Below are positions 6,884 through 16,186 of a stretch of 43,930 bases of DNA, piece after piece. A model generated the notes under the pieces. The model was not told the origin of the DNA and searched no databases. It saw nothing but the letters and a program-made list of their open reading frames with translations. Origin of the DNA: JACQAI01 sp035507915 (GTDB lineage Bacteria; Pseudomonadota; Alphaproteobacteria; Elsterales; Elsteraceae); assembly GCA_035507915.1 (NCBI GenBank), contig DATJNS010000003.1, forward strand, positions 1 through 43,930. The letters run 5' to 3'. How positions within the stretch are numbered: position 1 is the first letter of the stretch; every line of letters begins with the position of its first letter. The translations under genes were made by a program, and so were the position numbers.

Positions 6884-8672
6884 GCGCGACGACGCTGAGG
6901 CCGGCGGTTCCCGCACCGCCGGGCACCGTCAAGGCGTCGCGCGCCCGGATGCGCGCGCGGACGCCGATGCGTCCACCCGCCGGTAGCGGCGCGGTGCAGC
7001 GCAGCTCGAAGGTTTGACGCGCGAGACCGGCAGCCGGGAAAAAGCCTCGCCGCCAAGGCGCGTCGTCGAGCGTCAGCGTGATGGCGACCTCGTCGCCCGC
7101 GCTCAGGCCCGCGATCGCGAACCAGACCTCGACGGCATAGACGTGCGCCAGCGGCGCGGCCGATCCGGCGAAACCGCGGTTCTGCAGCGTCGACTCGAAC
7201 ACGAGCGTGGTCTCGACGTTGGGCGCGATGGTCTGCGGTGCGAGCTTGCGAAGCAGCAGCATGGGTCGGCCGGGACTTGCTGCCAAGGTCACGGATCCCG
7301 CTTCGTCGATGCGCACCGCGCTGTCGGGATGGGGCTCCGGCGCGTATTTGACGTGATGCGGCGGCACCAGGGTGATCCACAATGGGTCGCGCACCCGCAC
7401 GTTGGCGTAGCTCCCGGGCGTTCCGAATCCGATGGCGGTATACGGCAGGTCGTACTGCGCGTCGGCGCGCCAGGCGCACTGATCGAACTCGACGTTGCGC
7501 GCATTGCCGGCCTCGCCGTCGCGGCCGCCGAGCCGCACGCCCGTGTCCGGCACCATGCCGCGGCCGGGATAGACGTGGGAGATGAACCGGCATTGGTAGA
7601 AGCGCGCGTTGGCGGCGTAGTTGATCCACGCCTGCGTGGCCTGGTTGCTGTCGAACTCGATGTTCTCGACGTGCAGGAGCTGCGGCGTGCCGGGCGCGCG
7701 GATCAGGCGCAGCCCGGCCGCATCGGGCCCCCCGTCGGCACCGTTCGCCGCGATGACGCCGCGCATGAGCCGCGTGCCGCCGCCCACCATCACGCCGCCT
7801 CGTCGACACTCCTGCACGGCGCTGTCCGACCACGACAGCAGGAGGCCGAGCCCGCCGCTGCCGTCGATTCCCCACCCGCCGCACTGCTCGATGGCGCAGC
7901 TCTCGAGATGCAGGATGGTCTGGAAGGCGTCGGTGTTGCCGCCGAACGTGAGGTCGACGACCGCGGTTCGAGTCGCCGGGATCGACGCGCGGATCGTCAT
8001 GTCGTCGAGGACCTCGAGAACGCTCGCCGACTCGGCGATGCCGGGCCCGGCGATGCGATCGCCGGGACGCAGCCGCGTCATGAAGCCGCCCCGGCGCCGG
8101 ATCAGCCGATCCGATCCGCCCGTCAGCGCTACCGCGTCCAGGGTGTAGCCCAGATCGTGACGGTAGGGGCAGGTGATGCCGTGTCGCCCGAACCCCCGGA
8201 TCCGCACGTTGCGCATCCGGTAGTGCCACGCTCCCGAGCAGTAGACGCCGTCCGCGTCCGGCAACGCGGCTCCTGCGCCGACGAGATCGAGGTCCGCGAT
8301 CAGGCCATTCTGCGAGAACGTGTAGCCGATCGACTGCTCGATGCGCAGTGCGGCGCCACCGCCCACGCGGCACTCGAGAATGCTGAGGCCCGGGCCGGCG
8401 CCGATCAGACGCAAACCCGGGACGTGTCCGTCGACGATCGCGGGCGCTCGATAATGCAGCGGCGTCGCGATCCGGTAGCGTCCGGCGGGCACGCAGACGG
8501 TGCGCCCGGCGGCTTGGTCGATGGCGGCCTGGATCGCCGTGGCCGCGTCGACATCGTCGGGCGTGGCGCCGAAATCGCGCACGTTGAGGACCTCGCGATG
8601 GTCCAGGTAGTCGCGCAGCGCGCCCTTATCGACCGGCGCACCGTCGACCAATATGCCGGCGATCTTCGACAT
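6876..8672 (-). CDS. Right-handed beta-helix protein, pectate-lyase-3/tailspike-like
   Basis: The 598-residue protein opens MSKIAGILVDGAPVDKGAL, then VLNVRDFGATPDDVDAATAI with VCVPAGRYRI. This is the classic entry into Pectate_lyase_3-type beta-helices found in polysaccharide lyases, epimerases and phage tailspikes. Repeating short strands fill about residues 70-420 (for example NVRIRGFGRHGITCPYRHD, NARFYQCRFISHVYPG). The last 150 residues look like a separate beta-sandwich (FAIAGLSAGDEVAITLTLDD). There is no signal peptide. The N-terminal block resembles phage tailspike attachment regions, so a phage origin is possible. In this setting it probably cleaves or modifies the locus's own glycan, or is an exported structural protein. 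The ATG at 8672 has GAGGA 7 bases upstream. The catalytic residues cannot be assigned by eye. Confidence 0.75.
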   Translation of the reverse strand: MSKIAGILVDGAPVDKGALRDYLDHREVLNVRDFGATPDDVDAATAIQAAIDQAAGRTVCVPAGRYRIATPLHYRAPAIVDGHVPGLRLIGAGPGLSILECRVGGGAALRIEQSIGYTFSQNGLIADLDLVGAGAALPDADGVYCSGAWHYRMRNVRIRGFGRHGITCPYRHDLGYTLDAVALTGGSDRLIRRRGGFMTRLRPGDRIAGPGIAESASVLEVLDDMTIRASIPATRTAVVDLTFGGNTDAFQTILHLESCAIEQCGGWGIDGSGGLGLLLSWSDSAVQECRRGGVMVGGGTRLMRGVIAANGADGGPDAAGLRLIRAPGTPQLLHVENIEFDSNQATQAWINYAANARFYQCRFISHVYPGRGMVPDTGVRLGGRDGEAGNARNVEFDQCAWRADAQYDLPYTAIGFGTPGSYANVRVRDPLWITLVPPHHVKYAPEPHPDSAVRIDEAGSVTLAASPGRPMLLLRKLAPQTIAPNVETTLVFESTLQNRGFAGSAAPLAHVYAVEVWFAIAGLSAGDEVAITLTLDDAPWRRGFFPAAGLARQTFELRCTAPLPAGGRIGVRARIRARDALTVPGGAGTAGLSVVALT

Positions 8673-8729
8673 CGCGGTCCTCGTGCGTCCCGCCATCTTA
8701 TCCTCGCGCGAATGGCGAATCCCGACGCC

Positions 8730-8753
8730 TTACAATTTCTTACGTTTGCTCAC
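8730..8753 (+). promoter_or_regulatory. Three-unit TTAC/TCAC array in the divergent promoter region
   Basis: TTAC at 8730, TTAC at 8740 and TCAC at 8750 are exactly 10 bases apart. They lie in the 229-base gap between the beta-helix gene (start 8672) and pseB (start 8902). The array ends 148 bases before pseB, further than at other copies, and is 58 bases from the beta-helix start, so either gene could be the target. Confidence 0.55.
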
Positions 8754-8801
8754 GCTCGACGACGATTCCTGAGCCGATTCTTACATTCCCACAGCCCGAA
8801 G

Positions 8802-8816
8802 GCGGCGAGTCGCCGC
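8802..8816. promoter_or_regulatory. 15-base perfect dyad upstream of pseB
   Basis: GCGGCGA-G-TCGCCGC is a perfect 7-1-7 inverted repeat, 86 bases before the pseB start. A one-base centre is too tight for an RNA hairpin, so a dimeric repressor or activator site is the more natural reading. Its centre also forms GAGTC, a GANTC site of the kind methylated by CcrM in alphaproteobacteria. Confidence 0.35.
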
Positions 8817-8901
8817 AAACCTCACCAATATTTATCTTTCTTGTCTTCGGTCACGCGGAGGATCGCCGCCATACTTCCTGCAACGAAGCGGGAGGTGCGC
8901 G

Positions 8902-9900
8902 GTGACACAGGAAGCCCCGATCGACCTGAACGGCAGCTCGGTTCTCGTGACCGGAGGCACGGGCTCGTTCGGCCAAGCCTTCGTCCGCCATCTGTTCGAG
9001 GCCTACAAGCCGCGGCGGGTCGTCGTGTATTCGCGCGACGAGCTCAAGCAGTTCGAGATGCAGCAGCGCTTCTGGCCGAAGGAGCTCCGCTATTTCATCG
9101 GCGACGTGCGTGACGTCGATCGCCTGCGCCGGGCGCTGTCCGGGATCGACGTGGTTGTTCACGCTGCGGCGCTGAAGCAGGTTCCGGCGGCCGAGTACAA
9201 CCCGATCGAATGCATCAAGACGAACGTCATGGGCGCGGAGAACGTCATCAACGCCTGTATCGACGTGGGCGTCCGCCGGGTGGTCGCCCTATCGACCGAC
9301 AAGGCGGTCAATCCCCTCAATCTCTACGGTGCGACCAAGCTCTGCTCGGACAAGCTGTTCATCGCCGCGAATCATCTCTCTGCGAACACCCCGACGCGCT
9401 TCTCGATCGTCCGCTACGGCAACGTGATCGGGTCGCGCGGCAGCGTGATCCCGTTCTTCAAGAGCCGCCGCTCTTCGGGCGTGCTGCCGATCACCGATCC
9501 GCGCATGACCCGGTTCTGGCTCACCGTCGAGGAGGGGGTGCGCTACGTCGATCGGGCGATCCGGGTTATGCGCGGGGGCGAGATCTTCGTGCCCAAGATC
9601 CCCTCGATGCGCGTGACCGAGCTCGCCTCGGTGATCGGTCCCGAGTGCCGCCAGGAAGTGGTCGGCATCCGCCCCGGAGAGAAGCTTCACGAGACGCTGG
9701 TGCCCCGGGACGAAGCGCCGCACACGGTCGAATTCAATGATTTCTACGTGATCCGCTCGGCGGTCCGCCTGTGGGACACCTCGAACGACCTCGTCCTCGG
9801 CGGCGAGATCGGCCGCCGGGTAAAGGACGACTTCGAGTACCGCAGCGACAACAACGACGATTGGGCGTCCGGCGAGCGGCTCGAGGCCCTGGCAGGTTGA
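8902..9900 (+). CDS. pseB: UDP-GlcNAc 4,6-dehydratase (5-inverting), PseB
   Basis: The 332-residue extended SDR of the PseB/FlaA1 type has the NAD(P)-binding motif LVTGGTGSFGQAF at residues 15-27 and the active-site region STDKAVNPLNLYGATKLCSD, containing the T-D-K and Y-x-x-x-K elements. The C-terminal part has FVPKIPSMRVTELA and GIRPGEKLHETLV, both characteristic of this group. PseB converts UDP-GlcNAc to the 4-keto-6-deoxy-L-arabino intermediate, the first step of pseudaminic acid synthesis, in the cytoplasm. The GTG start at 8902 follows GGGAGG by 8 bases. It is the first gene of the operon pseB-pseC-AKR-PGT, and its TGA overlaps the pseC ATG by one base. Length and motif set match PseB well. 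Confidence 0.95.
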   Translation: MTQEAPIDLNGSSVLVTGGTGSFGQAFVRHLFEAYKPRRVVVYSRDELKQFEMQQRFWPKELRYFIGDVRDVDRLRRALSGIDVVVHAAALKQVPAAEYNPIECIKTNVMGAENVINACIDVGVRRVVALSTDKAVNPLNLYGATKLCSDKLFIAANHLSANTPTRFSIVRYGNVIGSRGSVIPFFKSRRSSGVLPITDPRMTRFWLTVEEGVRYVDRAIRVMRGGEIFVPKIPSMRVTELASVIGPECRQEVVGIRPGEKLHETLVPRDEAPHTVEFNDFYVIRSAVRLWDTSNDLVLGGEIGRRVKDDFEYRSDNNDDWASGERLEALAG

Positions 9901-11123
9901 TGATGCTCGACGCTCTCGAGGTGGCACAGGGATCGCGATATCTCGGCTACGGACGCCAGCTGATCGGCGACGATGACGTGGCGGCGGTGGTCGAGGTGCT
10001 GCGCAGCGACTTCTTGACCCGCGGTCCGGCGGTCGAGCGTTTCGAGGCGGCGCTCGCCGAACGGGTAGGGGCGCGCTTCTGCGTCGCCGTCAGCAGCGGC
10101 ACTGCGGCGCTTCATCTCGCATGCCTGGCCGCCGGGCTCAAGCCGGGAGCGGTCGGTCTGACGACCCCGCTCACCTTCGTCGCCAGCGCCAACGCCATGG
10201 TCTATTGCGGCGCCGACGTCGCGCTCGCCGACATCGATCACGAGGCGCTCGGATTGTCGCCCCATGCCGCGAGCGCGGCGCTCGGCGCGCACCCCGAGAT
10301 CGAGCTCGTCATGCCGGTTCATTACGCCGGCTTGGCGCACGCCATGGGCGCGCTGCGTCGGATCAGCGGCCCGCGGATCATCGTCGAGGACGCGTGCCAT
10401 GCGCTCGGCGGCGCCTACGAGGATGGCCGGCCGGTCGGTTGCGGCGCCTATTCCGAGATGGCGGTGTTCTCGTTTCACCCCGTGAAACCGATCACCACGG
10501 CCGAGGGGGGCGCGATCGTCACGAATCAGCCCGAGCTCGCCCGCCTGCTGCGCCTGCTGCGCAGCCACGGCATCGAGCATGCGCCCGACCGTCTGAGCGA
10601 CGTCGAGGCGGCGTTCGAAGCCGATGCGGTCCGGCCCTGGTACTACGAGCAACAGCTGCTCGGCTTCAACTATCGGATGTCCGATCTGCAGGCCGCGCTC
10701 GGCTTGTCCCAGCTCGGCAAGCTCGAGGTCTTCAACGCGCGTCGTCGTGCGATCGCCGAGCGCTACGACGCGATGTTCGTCGCGCTGCCGCACGTCGCGA
10801 TCCCGCAGTCGGGCGCCGGCGACCGCGCGCGCTCGGCCCTGCACCTCTACGTGCTGCGCATCGATTTCGGCAAGTTGTGTACCTCGCGCAAGCGGTTCAT
10901 GGAGCGCCTGGCGTCGCAGGGGGTCGGATCGCAAGTTCATTACGTCCCCGTGCATCATCATCCGTTCCATCGCGGGCGCGCCGTCGCCGCGGACCGCGGC
11001 TTCCCGGTCGCCGACCGGTACTACGCGGAGTGCCTCTCGCTACCGCTGCATCAGGGCATGAGCGACGACGACGTCGAGCGCGTGATCTACGCCGTAACCA
11101 CCGCAATAGGTGAAGCATGTTGA
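9900..11123 (+). CDS. pseC: UDP-4-amino-4,6-dideoxy-N-acetyl-beta-L-altrosamine transaminase, PseC
   Basis: The 407-residue DegT/DnrJ/EryC1 aminotransferase has AVSSGTAALHLACLAAGL near the N terminus, VEDACHALGG carrying the PLP-contacting Asp, and the Schiff-base lysine in FSFHPVKPITTAEGGA. The C-terminal YYEQQLLGFNYRMSDLQAAL and VHYVPVHHHPF are standard for PseC. The enzyme uses glutamate and PLP to aminate C4 of the PseB product. The start is ATG ATG CTC at 9900, overlapping the pseB stop (TGATG), so translation is coupled. The 3' end overlaps the next gene by 7 bases. The sequence before 9900 in this frame lies inside pseB and is not protein-like. Confidence 0.95.
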   Translation: MMLDALEVAQGSRYLGYGRQLIGDDDVAAVVEVLRSDFLTRGPAVERFEAALAERVGARFCVAVSSGTAALHLACLAAGLKPGAVGLTTPLTFVASANAMVYCGADVALADIDHEALGLSPHAASAALGAHPEIELVMPVHYAGLAHAMGALRRISGPRIIVEDACHALGGAYEDGRPVGCGAYSEMAVFSFHPVKPITTAEGGAIVTNQPELARLLRLLRSHGIEHAPDRLSDVEAAFEADAVRPWYYEQQLLGFNYRMSDLQAALGLSQLGKLEVFNARRRAIAERYDAMFVALPHVAIPQSGAGDRARSALHLYVLRIDFGKLCTSRKRFMERLASQGVGSQVHYVPVHHHPFHRGRAVAADRGFPVADRYYAECLSLPLHQGMSDDDVERVIYAVTTAIGEAC

Positions 11124-12010
11124 GTCGCATCGGCCTCGGCACCGCGCAGTTCGGATCGTCCTACGGCGTTTCGAACCAGCACGGCCGTCCGACGGCGCAC
11201 GACATCGATGAGATGCTCGATCTCGCGTGGCTTGCCGGGATCGGCGTCTTGGACACGGCTGCGGCCTATGGCGATGCCGAGCGCGAGATCGGCAAGGCGA
11301 TGGGATACCTGAAAGCCTTCCGCATCGTCACCAAGACTCTGCCGATCGCCGACTCGGTGATCAGCCGGGTGCACGCGCGCCGGGTCGCCGAGCGTTTCAT
11401 GCAATCGCTCGAGGCGATGCGTCAGCCTTCCATCCACGGCCTGCTGATCCACCACGGCGAGCTGCTGCAGCGGCCCGGCGCCGAGCACGTGGTCGACGAG
11501 CTGCAACGGCTGCGCGACCACGGGTTCGTGTCCAAGATCGGCGTATCGGTCTACGACGCCGCGGAGCTCGAGGCGGCGTTCGAGGTGTTTCCGTTCGATA
11601 TCGTCCAGCTGCCGTTGAGCGTCGCCGATCAACGGCTGCTCGATTCCGGCCATCTCGCCTGGCTGAAGTGCCGGGGCGTCGAAATCCATGCGCGGTCGAT
11701 CTTCCTGCAGGGCCTGCTCTTGATGGCGCCCGGGACGTTGCCTGGGCCGCTCTTGCCCGTCGCGTCCGCGCTCGATCGGTTCGGACGGAGCTGCCGGGAC
11801 GCCCATTGCACGCCGCTGGCCGCGTGCCTGAAGTTCGCGCTGTCGGTCCCCGAGATCGATTGCGTGCTGGTTGGCGCCAATCGACCCGACGAGTTCGTCG
11901 ACATCCTGTCGAGCTGCCAGTCGATCGACGACAGTCGAATCGACTTTTCCGCGCTGGCGTTCCAGGACGCGCAATACCTCAACCCGGCCCGTTGGGCCAC
12001 CGTTCACTGA
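11117..12010 (+). CDS. Aldo/keto reductase family protein in the pse operon
   Basis: The 297-residue AKR (beta/alpha)8 barrel starts MLSRIGLGTAQFGSSYGVSN. The usual catalytic tetrad is visible: Asp and Tyr in VLDTAAAYGDAE, Lys in IVTKTLP and His in GLLIHHGEL. C-terminal VLVGANRPDEFVDIL corresponds to the NADPH-binding loop. AKRs of this subgroup occur beside pseB/pseC and other deoxysugar genes and presumably reduce a keto-sugar, but the standard six-step pathway needs no reductase. It may therefore make a modified nonulosonic acid or supply another sugar. It overlaps pseC by 7 bases and lies 11 bases before the phosphosugar transferase, so it is an integral operon member. The substrate is not predictable. 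Confidence 0.88.
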   Translation: MLSRIGLGTAQFGSSYGVSNQHGRPTAHDIDEMLDLAWLAGIGVLDTAAAYGDAEREIGKAMGYLKAFRIVTKTLPIADSVISRVHARRVAERFMQSLEAMRQPSIHGLLIHHGELLQRPGAEHVVDELQRLRDHGFVSKIGVSVYDAAELEAAFEVFPFDIVQLPLSVADQRLLDSGHLAWLKCRGVEIHARSIFLQGLLLMAPGTLPGPLLPVASALDRFGRSCRDAHCTPLAACLKFALSVPEIDCVLVGANRPDEFVDILSSCQSIDDSRIDFSALAFQDAQYLNPARWATVH

Positions 12011-12021
12011 GGGAGCCGATC

Positions 12022-13113
12022 ATGCTGCCGATCGCCGCCGTTGCGCTGTGCCTGGCCGCCGCCTGGGTCGTCTTGAGCCGCGCGTCGGTGCTGGCCGATC
12101 GCCTCGGGTTGATCGATCGCCCGGACGGCCAACGCAAGATCCATGCGCGGCCCACGCCGCGCATCGGCGGCGTCGCGCTGATGGCCGCGCTCGCCGTGCT
12201 CGCGCTGGTGTCCTGCGCGATCGGCGGCGCGCCGGATCGTCTGGTCGTCTCGGGTTTCCTCCTGGTGCTGTTCCACTTCGCGCTCGGTGCGGTCGACGAT
12301 CGGTGCGGCCTGCGGGCGTCGTCGCGTCTGCTGCTGTCGATCGCGGCGTGCGGCGCGATGCTGGCGTTCAACGACGAGCTGGTGATCCGGACCATCGAGA
12401 TCGGCGGCTGGAGCTTCGCGCTGCCGCCGGTCACCGCCTTCATTTTGACGGTGCTCGGCGTCGTCTTCTTCATCTTCTCGGTCAACCTGATGGACGGCCG
12501 CAACGGGATCCTCGGTGCCAACGCGCTGTGGTGGCTCGTGCTGCTCGAGGTCACCACCGGGATCATGCCGATCTGGGTGTTCACCGGGCTGATCGGATCG
12601 CTGCTCCTGTTCCTGAGGCTGAATCTGCGCGGCCAGCTGTTCGCCGGCGACGCCGGCGCGTACGTCGTGGGATCGGGCGCGGCGTTGTTCGCTCTGACGT
12701 TGCACGGCCGTCACCCGCACGCGCTGGCGTTCGACCAGGCGATGGTCGTGTTCCTGCTGCCGATGCTCGACGCCGCGCGCGTCCTGATCCGTCGGACCTG
12801 GCTCCACATGGCTCCCTTCAAGGCCGACGACACCCATCTCCACCATGTCTTGTGGCGGCGTGCCGGCGATCGGCTGGCAGAACGGCTCTATGTCGGGGCG
12901 ATCGTGGTGCCGAGCACGTTTGCCATGCTGGTGCCGGGCCTTGCCGCCGCGATCCTGGCGGCGGCTGCCGGCTTCTTCTTCCTGCTCGTCTATTGGCCGG
13001 TCGAGCGGGCGGGGGCGTTGGACGACACGCGCATGGGACGGTCGATGCCGCGGCAGCGGGTGCTTGTCCCGGTGAGCAATCCGCCGCAGCGCCGCCATCG
13101 GCACGGAGACTGA
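12022..13113 (+). CDS. WecA/MraY-family polyprenyl-phosphate sugar-1-phosphate transferase
   Basis: The 363-residue protein has about ten membrane segments and the family motifs in order: LIDRPDGQRKIHARPTPRIG at residues 32-51, LGAVDDRCGL carrying the Asp pair, NLMDGRNGILG, LFAGDAGAYVVG, and the His loop DDTHLHHVLWRRAGDR. Enzymes of this type transfer a sugar-1-phosphate, usually HexNAc-1-P, from UDP-sugar to undecaprenyl phosphate at the inner membrane and so start repeat-unit assembly. The ATG at 12022 has GAGGGAG 6 bases upstream. Fourth gene of the pseB operon, so it is the likely initiating transferase for this EPS. The NLMDGRNG motif departs from the usual N-x-x-D-G-x-D-G by Asn for the second Asp. 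The sugar used is not known. Confidence 0.9.
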   Translation: MLPIAAVALCLAAAWVVLSRASVLADRLGLIDRPDGQRKIHARPTPRIGGVALMAALAVLALVSCAIGGAPDRLVVSGFLLVLFHFALGAVDDRCGLRASSRLLLSIAACGAMLAFNDELVIRTIEIGGWSFALPPVTAFILTVLGVVFFIFSVNLMDGRNGILGANALWWLVLLEVTTGIMPIWVFTGLIGSLLLFLRLNLRGQLFAGDAGAYVVGSGAALFALTLHGRHPHALAFDQAMVVFLLPMLDAARVLIRRTWLHMAPFKADDTHLHHVLWRRAGDRLAERLYVGAIVVPSTFAMLVPGLAAAILAAAAGFFFLLVYWPVERAGALDDTRMGRSMPRQRVLVPVSNPPQRRHRHGD

Positions 13114-13182
13114 GGCGCGCGCAATCGGGATGCGGTGCGACCGGTGCGCGCTTCCGCCGGACGTCGCCGTCAGGAGACATGA

Positions 13183-15258
13183 ATGTCGATCAAGGCCTAC
13201 ATCCTGCTGTTCATGAGCGTCGTCATGGCGGCTGCGATCGCCGCGGCCACGGCCGTCATGGTCATCGAGTACGACACGCTCACCGAAGCGCGCAGCACGG
13301 TGCGGATGACCGACGCCTTTGCGGCCATGTTGCTCATCCAGCAGACCGCGTCGCGCGAGCGCGGCTATTTCAACGCGCGAATGATCGGCGATGCCGCGGC
13401 CATCGACGATGCGCAGACGATTCAGACAGCGACCGACCGCGCCTTCGATCAAAGCCTGAGCCGGCTCGGCGCGGTTCCGGGAAACGAGCTCGCCGTCGAG
13501 CAGGTCGAGCAGATCAAAGCGAATTCGCTGACCTTGCGCGCACGCGCGCTCGCCCAGATCGCGTCCAAGCGGGTCGACGTCAGCTTGGCGCACGCCTACG
13601 TGGATCAGCTCGTCGAGGCGATGGACCGGCTCGATTCGGTGTCCGATCGCGTCGAGCGCGAGGCGACCGCCGGAGCCGGGCCGCTGGCGCGCAGCTATAT
13701 CGAGCTGGCACGCCTGGCCGCCATCATGCGCGACTATGCGGGTCGCCGCGCCAGCCGGATAATCGACGTCGTCGCCGCCAATCGTCCGATCACGGCGGAG
13801 ACGAGCGAGGTGCTGGGCGACAATTCGGGCCGCGTCCACACGATCTGGCGCCGCCTCCAACAGTTGGTCGCAGTCAGCCGGCAGATCGCGGTTGCGCAGG
13901 GCAGGGTTGCCGACGCCGGGCTCGACCGGGCGATGGCCGCGGCGCAGCGCGAGTATTTCGGGACGACCGAAGCGCTCTACGCCAAGATCGTGGCCGACGG
14001 GCGCCGCGGCGTCGCGCTCGGCATGACCCCGAGCCAGGTGCGTCAGGTCCATGTGCCGGCGATCGAGACGATCAGCGCGGTGCGCGACGCCGCGCTGAGC
14101 CAGGCCGCCGCCGCTGCCGCGCGCGACGTGCAGGAGGCGTGGCTCGAGCTGATACAGGCGATGGGGCTGATCCTGTTCCTCGTCGTCGCCTCGCTGGGCG
14201 GGGTGCTGCTGTTGCGCCGGAAGGTGATGTCGCCGCTCGAGGCGCTGACCCGGATCGTGGTCCGGCTGGCGGAAGGCGATCGCAGCGTCGATGTGCCGGA
14301 GCTGCCGCGGCGCGACGAGGTCGGCAGGCTGGCGCACGCCATCGAGACGTTGCGCGCCAACGCCGAACGAGCCGCCCTGATCGAACGCGAGCAGCACGAG
14401 ATGGAGGTGCAGCTGCGCCAGGCGCAGAAGCTGGAAGCGCTCGGCACGCTCGCCGGCGGCATTGCACACGAGATCAATACGCCGACCCAGTATGTCGGCG
14501 ACAACGTGCGGTTCCTGGAGGCGAGCTTCGCCGACGTCTGCATCGTGCTGGATCGCGCCGCCGAGTTGGGCGCCGCCGCCGAGGCCGAGCCGAACCTGGC
14601 GCCGCTCGCGGGCGCGTTGCGTGCGGCCGAGGCGGCCGCCGACCTCGACTTCCTGCGCGACGAGATTCCGACCGCGATCGCCCAGTCGCTCGACGGTGTC
14701 GATCGCATCCGGCAGATCGTGCTCGCGGTGAAGGAATTCTCGCATCCCGACGTCAAGGAGGTCTCCGCGATCGACCTCAACCACGCCATCGAGACGACCA
14801 TCACGGTCAGCCGCAACCAGTGGAAATACGTCGCCGAGCTGGAGACCGCGCTGGCGCCCGATCTGCCGCCGGTGCCGTGTCGCGGCGGCGAGATCAATCA
14901 GGTCATCCTGAACCTGATCGTCAATGCGGCACACGCCATCGAGGCCAAGGGCGCGGGCATCGGCAAGATCGCGGTCGCGACCGCGTGCGTCGACGGCTGG
15001 GCCGAGATCCGGGTATCGGACACCGGCACCGGCATCCCGGCCGAGATCCGCGAGCGCATCTTCGATCCGTTCTTCACGACCAAGGCACCTGGCAAGGGCA
15101 CCGGTCAGGGGTTGGCGATCTGCCACACCATCGTGGTGCAGAAGCACGGTGGCTCGATCCAGGTCGAATCGGAGCCGGGCGTCGGCACGACCTTCGTCGT
15201 GCGGCTGCCGTTGGAAGGGGTGCGCGAGGTCCTGGGCGGCGTCGAGCTGGCCGCCTGA
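13183..15258 (+). CDS. Membrane sensor histidine kinase (HAMP, HisKA, HATPase), orphan
   Basis: The 691-residue protein has a transmembrane segment at residues 5-28, an all-helical periplasmic sensor domain to about 325 (ending [19 protein letters not shown]), a second segment ([16 protein letters not shown]) and a HAMP domain containing [17 protein letters not shown]. The HisKA box has His429 in [14 protein letters not shown], and the HATPase domain has [22 protein letters not shown] and [10 protein letters not shown]. The helical sensor with [13 protein letters not shown] resembles NIT-like ligand-binding domains. There is no receiver domain and no adjacent regulator gene. GGAG lies 8 bases before the ATG. 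It is 69 bases after the phosphosugar transferase gene, probably in the same transcript. A partner may be the orphan OmpR-type regulator at 25754; that is inference only. Confidence 0.9.
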   Translation: MSIKAYILLFMSVVMAAAIAAATAVMVIEYDTLTEARSTVRMTDAFAAMLLIQQTASRERGYFNARMIGDAAAIDDAQTIQTATDRAFDQSLSRLGAVPGNELAVEQVEQIKANSLTLRARALAQIASKRVDVSLAHAYVDQLVEAMDRLDSVSDRVEREATAGAGPLARSYIELARLAAIMRDYAGRRASRIIDVVAANRPITAETSEVLGDNSGRVHTIWRRLQQLVAVSRQIAVAQGRVADAGLDRAMAAAQREYFGTTEALYAKIVADGRRGVALGMTPSQVRQVHVPAIETISAVRDAALSQAAAAAARDVQEAWLELIQAMGLILFLVVASLGGVLLLRRKVMSPLEALTRIVVRLAEGDRSVDVPELPRRDEVGRLAHAIETLRANAERAALIEREQHEMEVQLRQAQKLEALGTLAGGIAHEINTPTQYVGDNVRFLEASFADVCIVLDRAAELGAAAEAEPNLAPLAGALRAAEAAADLDFLRDEIPTAIAQSLDGVDRIRQIVLAVKEFSHPDVKEVSAIDLNHAIETTITVSRNQWKYVAELETALAPDLPPVPCRGGEINQVILNLIVNAAHAIEAKGAGIGKIAVATACVDGWAEIRVSDTGTGIPAEIRERIFDPFFTTKAPGKGTGQGLAICHTIVVQKHGGSIQVESEPGVGTTFVVRLPLEGVREVLGGVELAA

Positions 15259-15268
15259 GCCGCGCCGA

Positions 15269-16186
15269 TCAGTCCGTCAAATAAACGCGGTTGACGTACG
15301 GTTCGCGCGCGTAGCTCGCGATCGCGTCGGGGGCGAGGCCGCGCGCGTCGAACGGTCGCCGCGGCCCATAGGGCAGCGCGCCGAGGCTGTAGACCACCTG
15401 CAGGACCAGCCGGTTGCGCGTGCGCGGCGGCAAGCCGCGATGCAGGCCGAAAGTATCCTCGAGGAACGTCGTGCCGCGCGGCCCGCGAAACAGCTTGATG
15501 GCACCCGGGCCGAACGTTTGGGTCACCTCGGCCTCGGAATAGCGTCGGATGCGCTTGAGCTTGGGGATCGACTGCGAGCCGGACACGTAGGCGTGCGGGC
15601 CGGCCTCGTCGTCGACGTCGGTCAAGTAGACGAACAGCTTGAGGAAACGCCAGTCGTCGACGTCGCGGTGGAACAGCTCGGCCTGCTCGCCGTGGTCATG
15701 CCCCTTGATCGACCACCAGGCGGCGAGGTAGCCGATCGTCGGCTTGCAGCCGAGCACGCGCTCGACGACCGCCAGGATGAGGGGGTCGTTGGCGAGCGTG
15801 AAGACGTGGGGCGCCGACACGACCACCTCGGGCGGATAGAAGGCGACGTGGGTCGGCGCCGGCGCGCGCTTGGTCGGATCGAACGCGCCCAGCTCGGGGC
15901 GGTAGGGATCCTGGCACGGGTAGCGCGTCAGATGCTCGACGACGTCGTCGAGCTGTGTCCCGCCGAGGCGCGGATCGAGCATGGCGAAACCGTGCAGATT
16001 GATATCGGCGGCGGTCGCGGCGGCAAGCGTGCCGCCGGGCGGCTCGCTCGAGCAGGGCCGTCGACGCGCCAGCCAGCGCGCCGCAGCGCGGCGGCGTACC
16101 GGATCGAGCACCAGGCGCTGGGTGTAGAACTTGCGCCAGCGTTGGTCGAGCAGGTGCGGCAGTTGCCGAAACGCGCGCCCGATCAT
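15269..16186 (-). CDS. Phytanoyl-CoA dioxygenase (PhyH)-like Fe(II)/2-oxoglutarate oxygenase
   Basis: The 305-residue protein shows the facial triad of PhyH-type oxygenases: His and Asp in ELFHRDVDDWRFLKLFVYL, and the distal His in TFGLHRGLPPRTRNRLVLQV, whose following Arg would bind 2-oxoglutarate. The segment TDVDDEAGPHAYVSGSQ is typical of the family. Such enzymes hydroxylate small molecules or, in glycan loci, possibly sugar or lipid parts. The substrate is unknown. It is the last gene of the long minus-strand operon; its ATG overlaps the previous stop by 4 bases (ATGA). It ends 10 bases from the convergent histidine kinase gene, with no clear terminator between them. Confidence 0.8.
   Translation of the reverse strand: MIGRAFRQLPHLLDQRWRKFYTQRLVLDPVRRRAAARWLARRRPCSSEPPGGTLAAATAADINLHGFAMLDPRLGGTQLDDVVEHLTRYPCQDPYRPELGAFDPTKRAPAPTHVAFYPPEVVVSAPHVFTLANDPLILAVVERVLGCKPTIGYLAAWWSIKGHDHGEQAELFHRDVDDWRFLKLFVYLTDVDDEAGPHAYVSGSQSIPKLKRIRRYSEAEVTQTFGPGAIKLFRGPRGTTFLEDTFGLHRGLPPRTRNRLVLQVVYSLGALPYGPRRPFDARGLAPDAIASYAREPYVNRVYLTD

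Noticed and set aside
12004..15147. Minus-strand open frame of 1047 codons
   Set aside because: It is antisense to the WecA-type transferase and the histidine kinase, both with full motifs; the translation is low-complexity and lacks any domain.
11871..15284. Plus-strand open frame of 1137 codons in another frame
   Set aside because: Arg-rich shadow of the phosphosugar transferase and kinase genes, typical of G+C-rich DNA.
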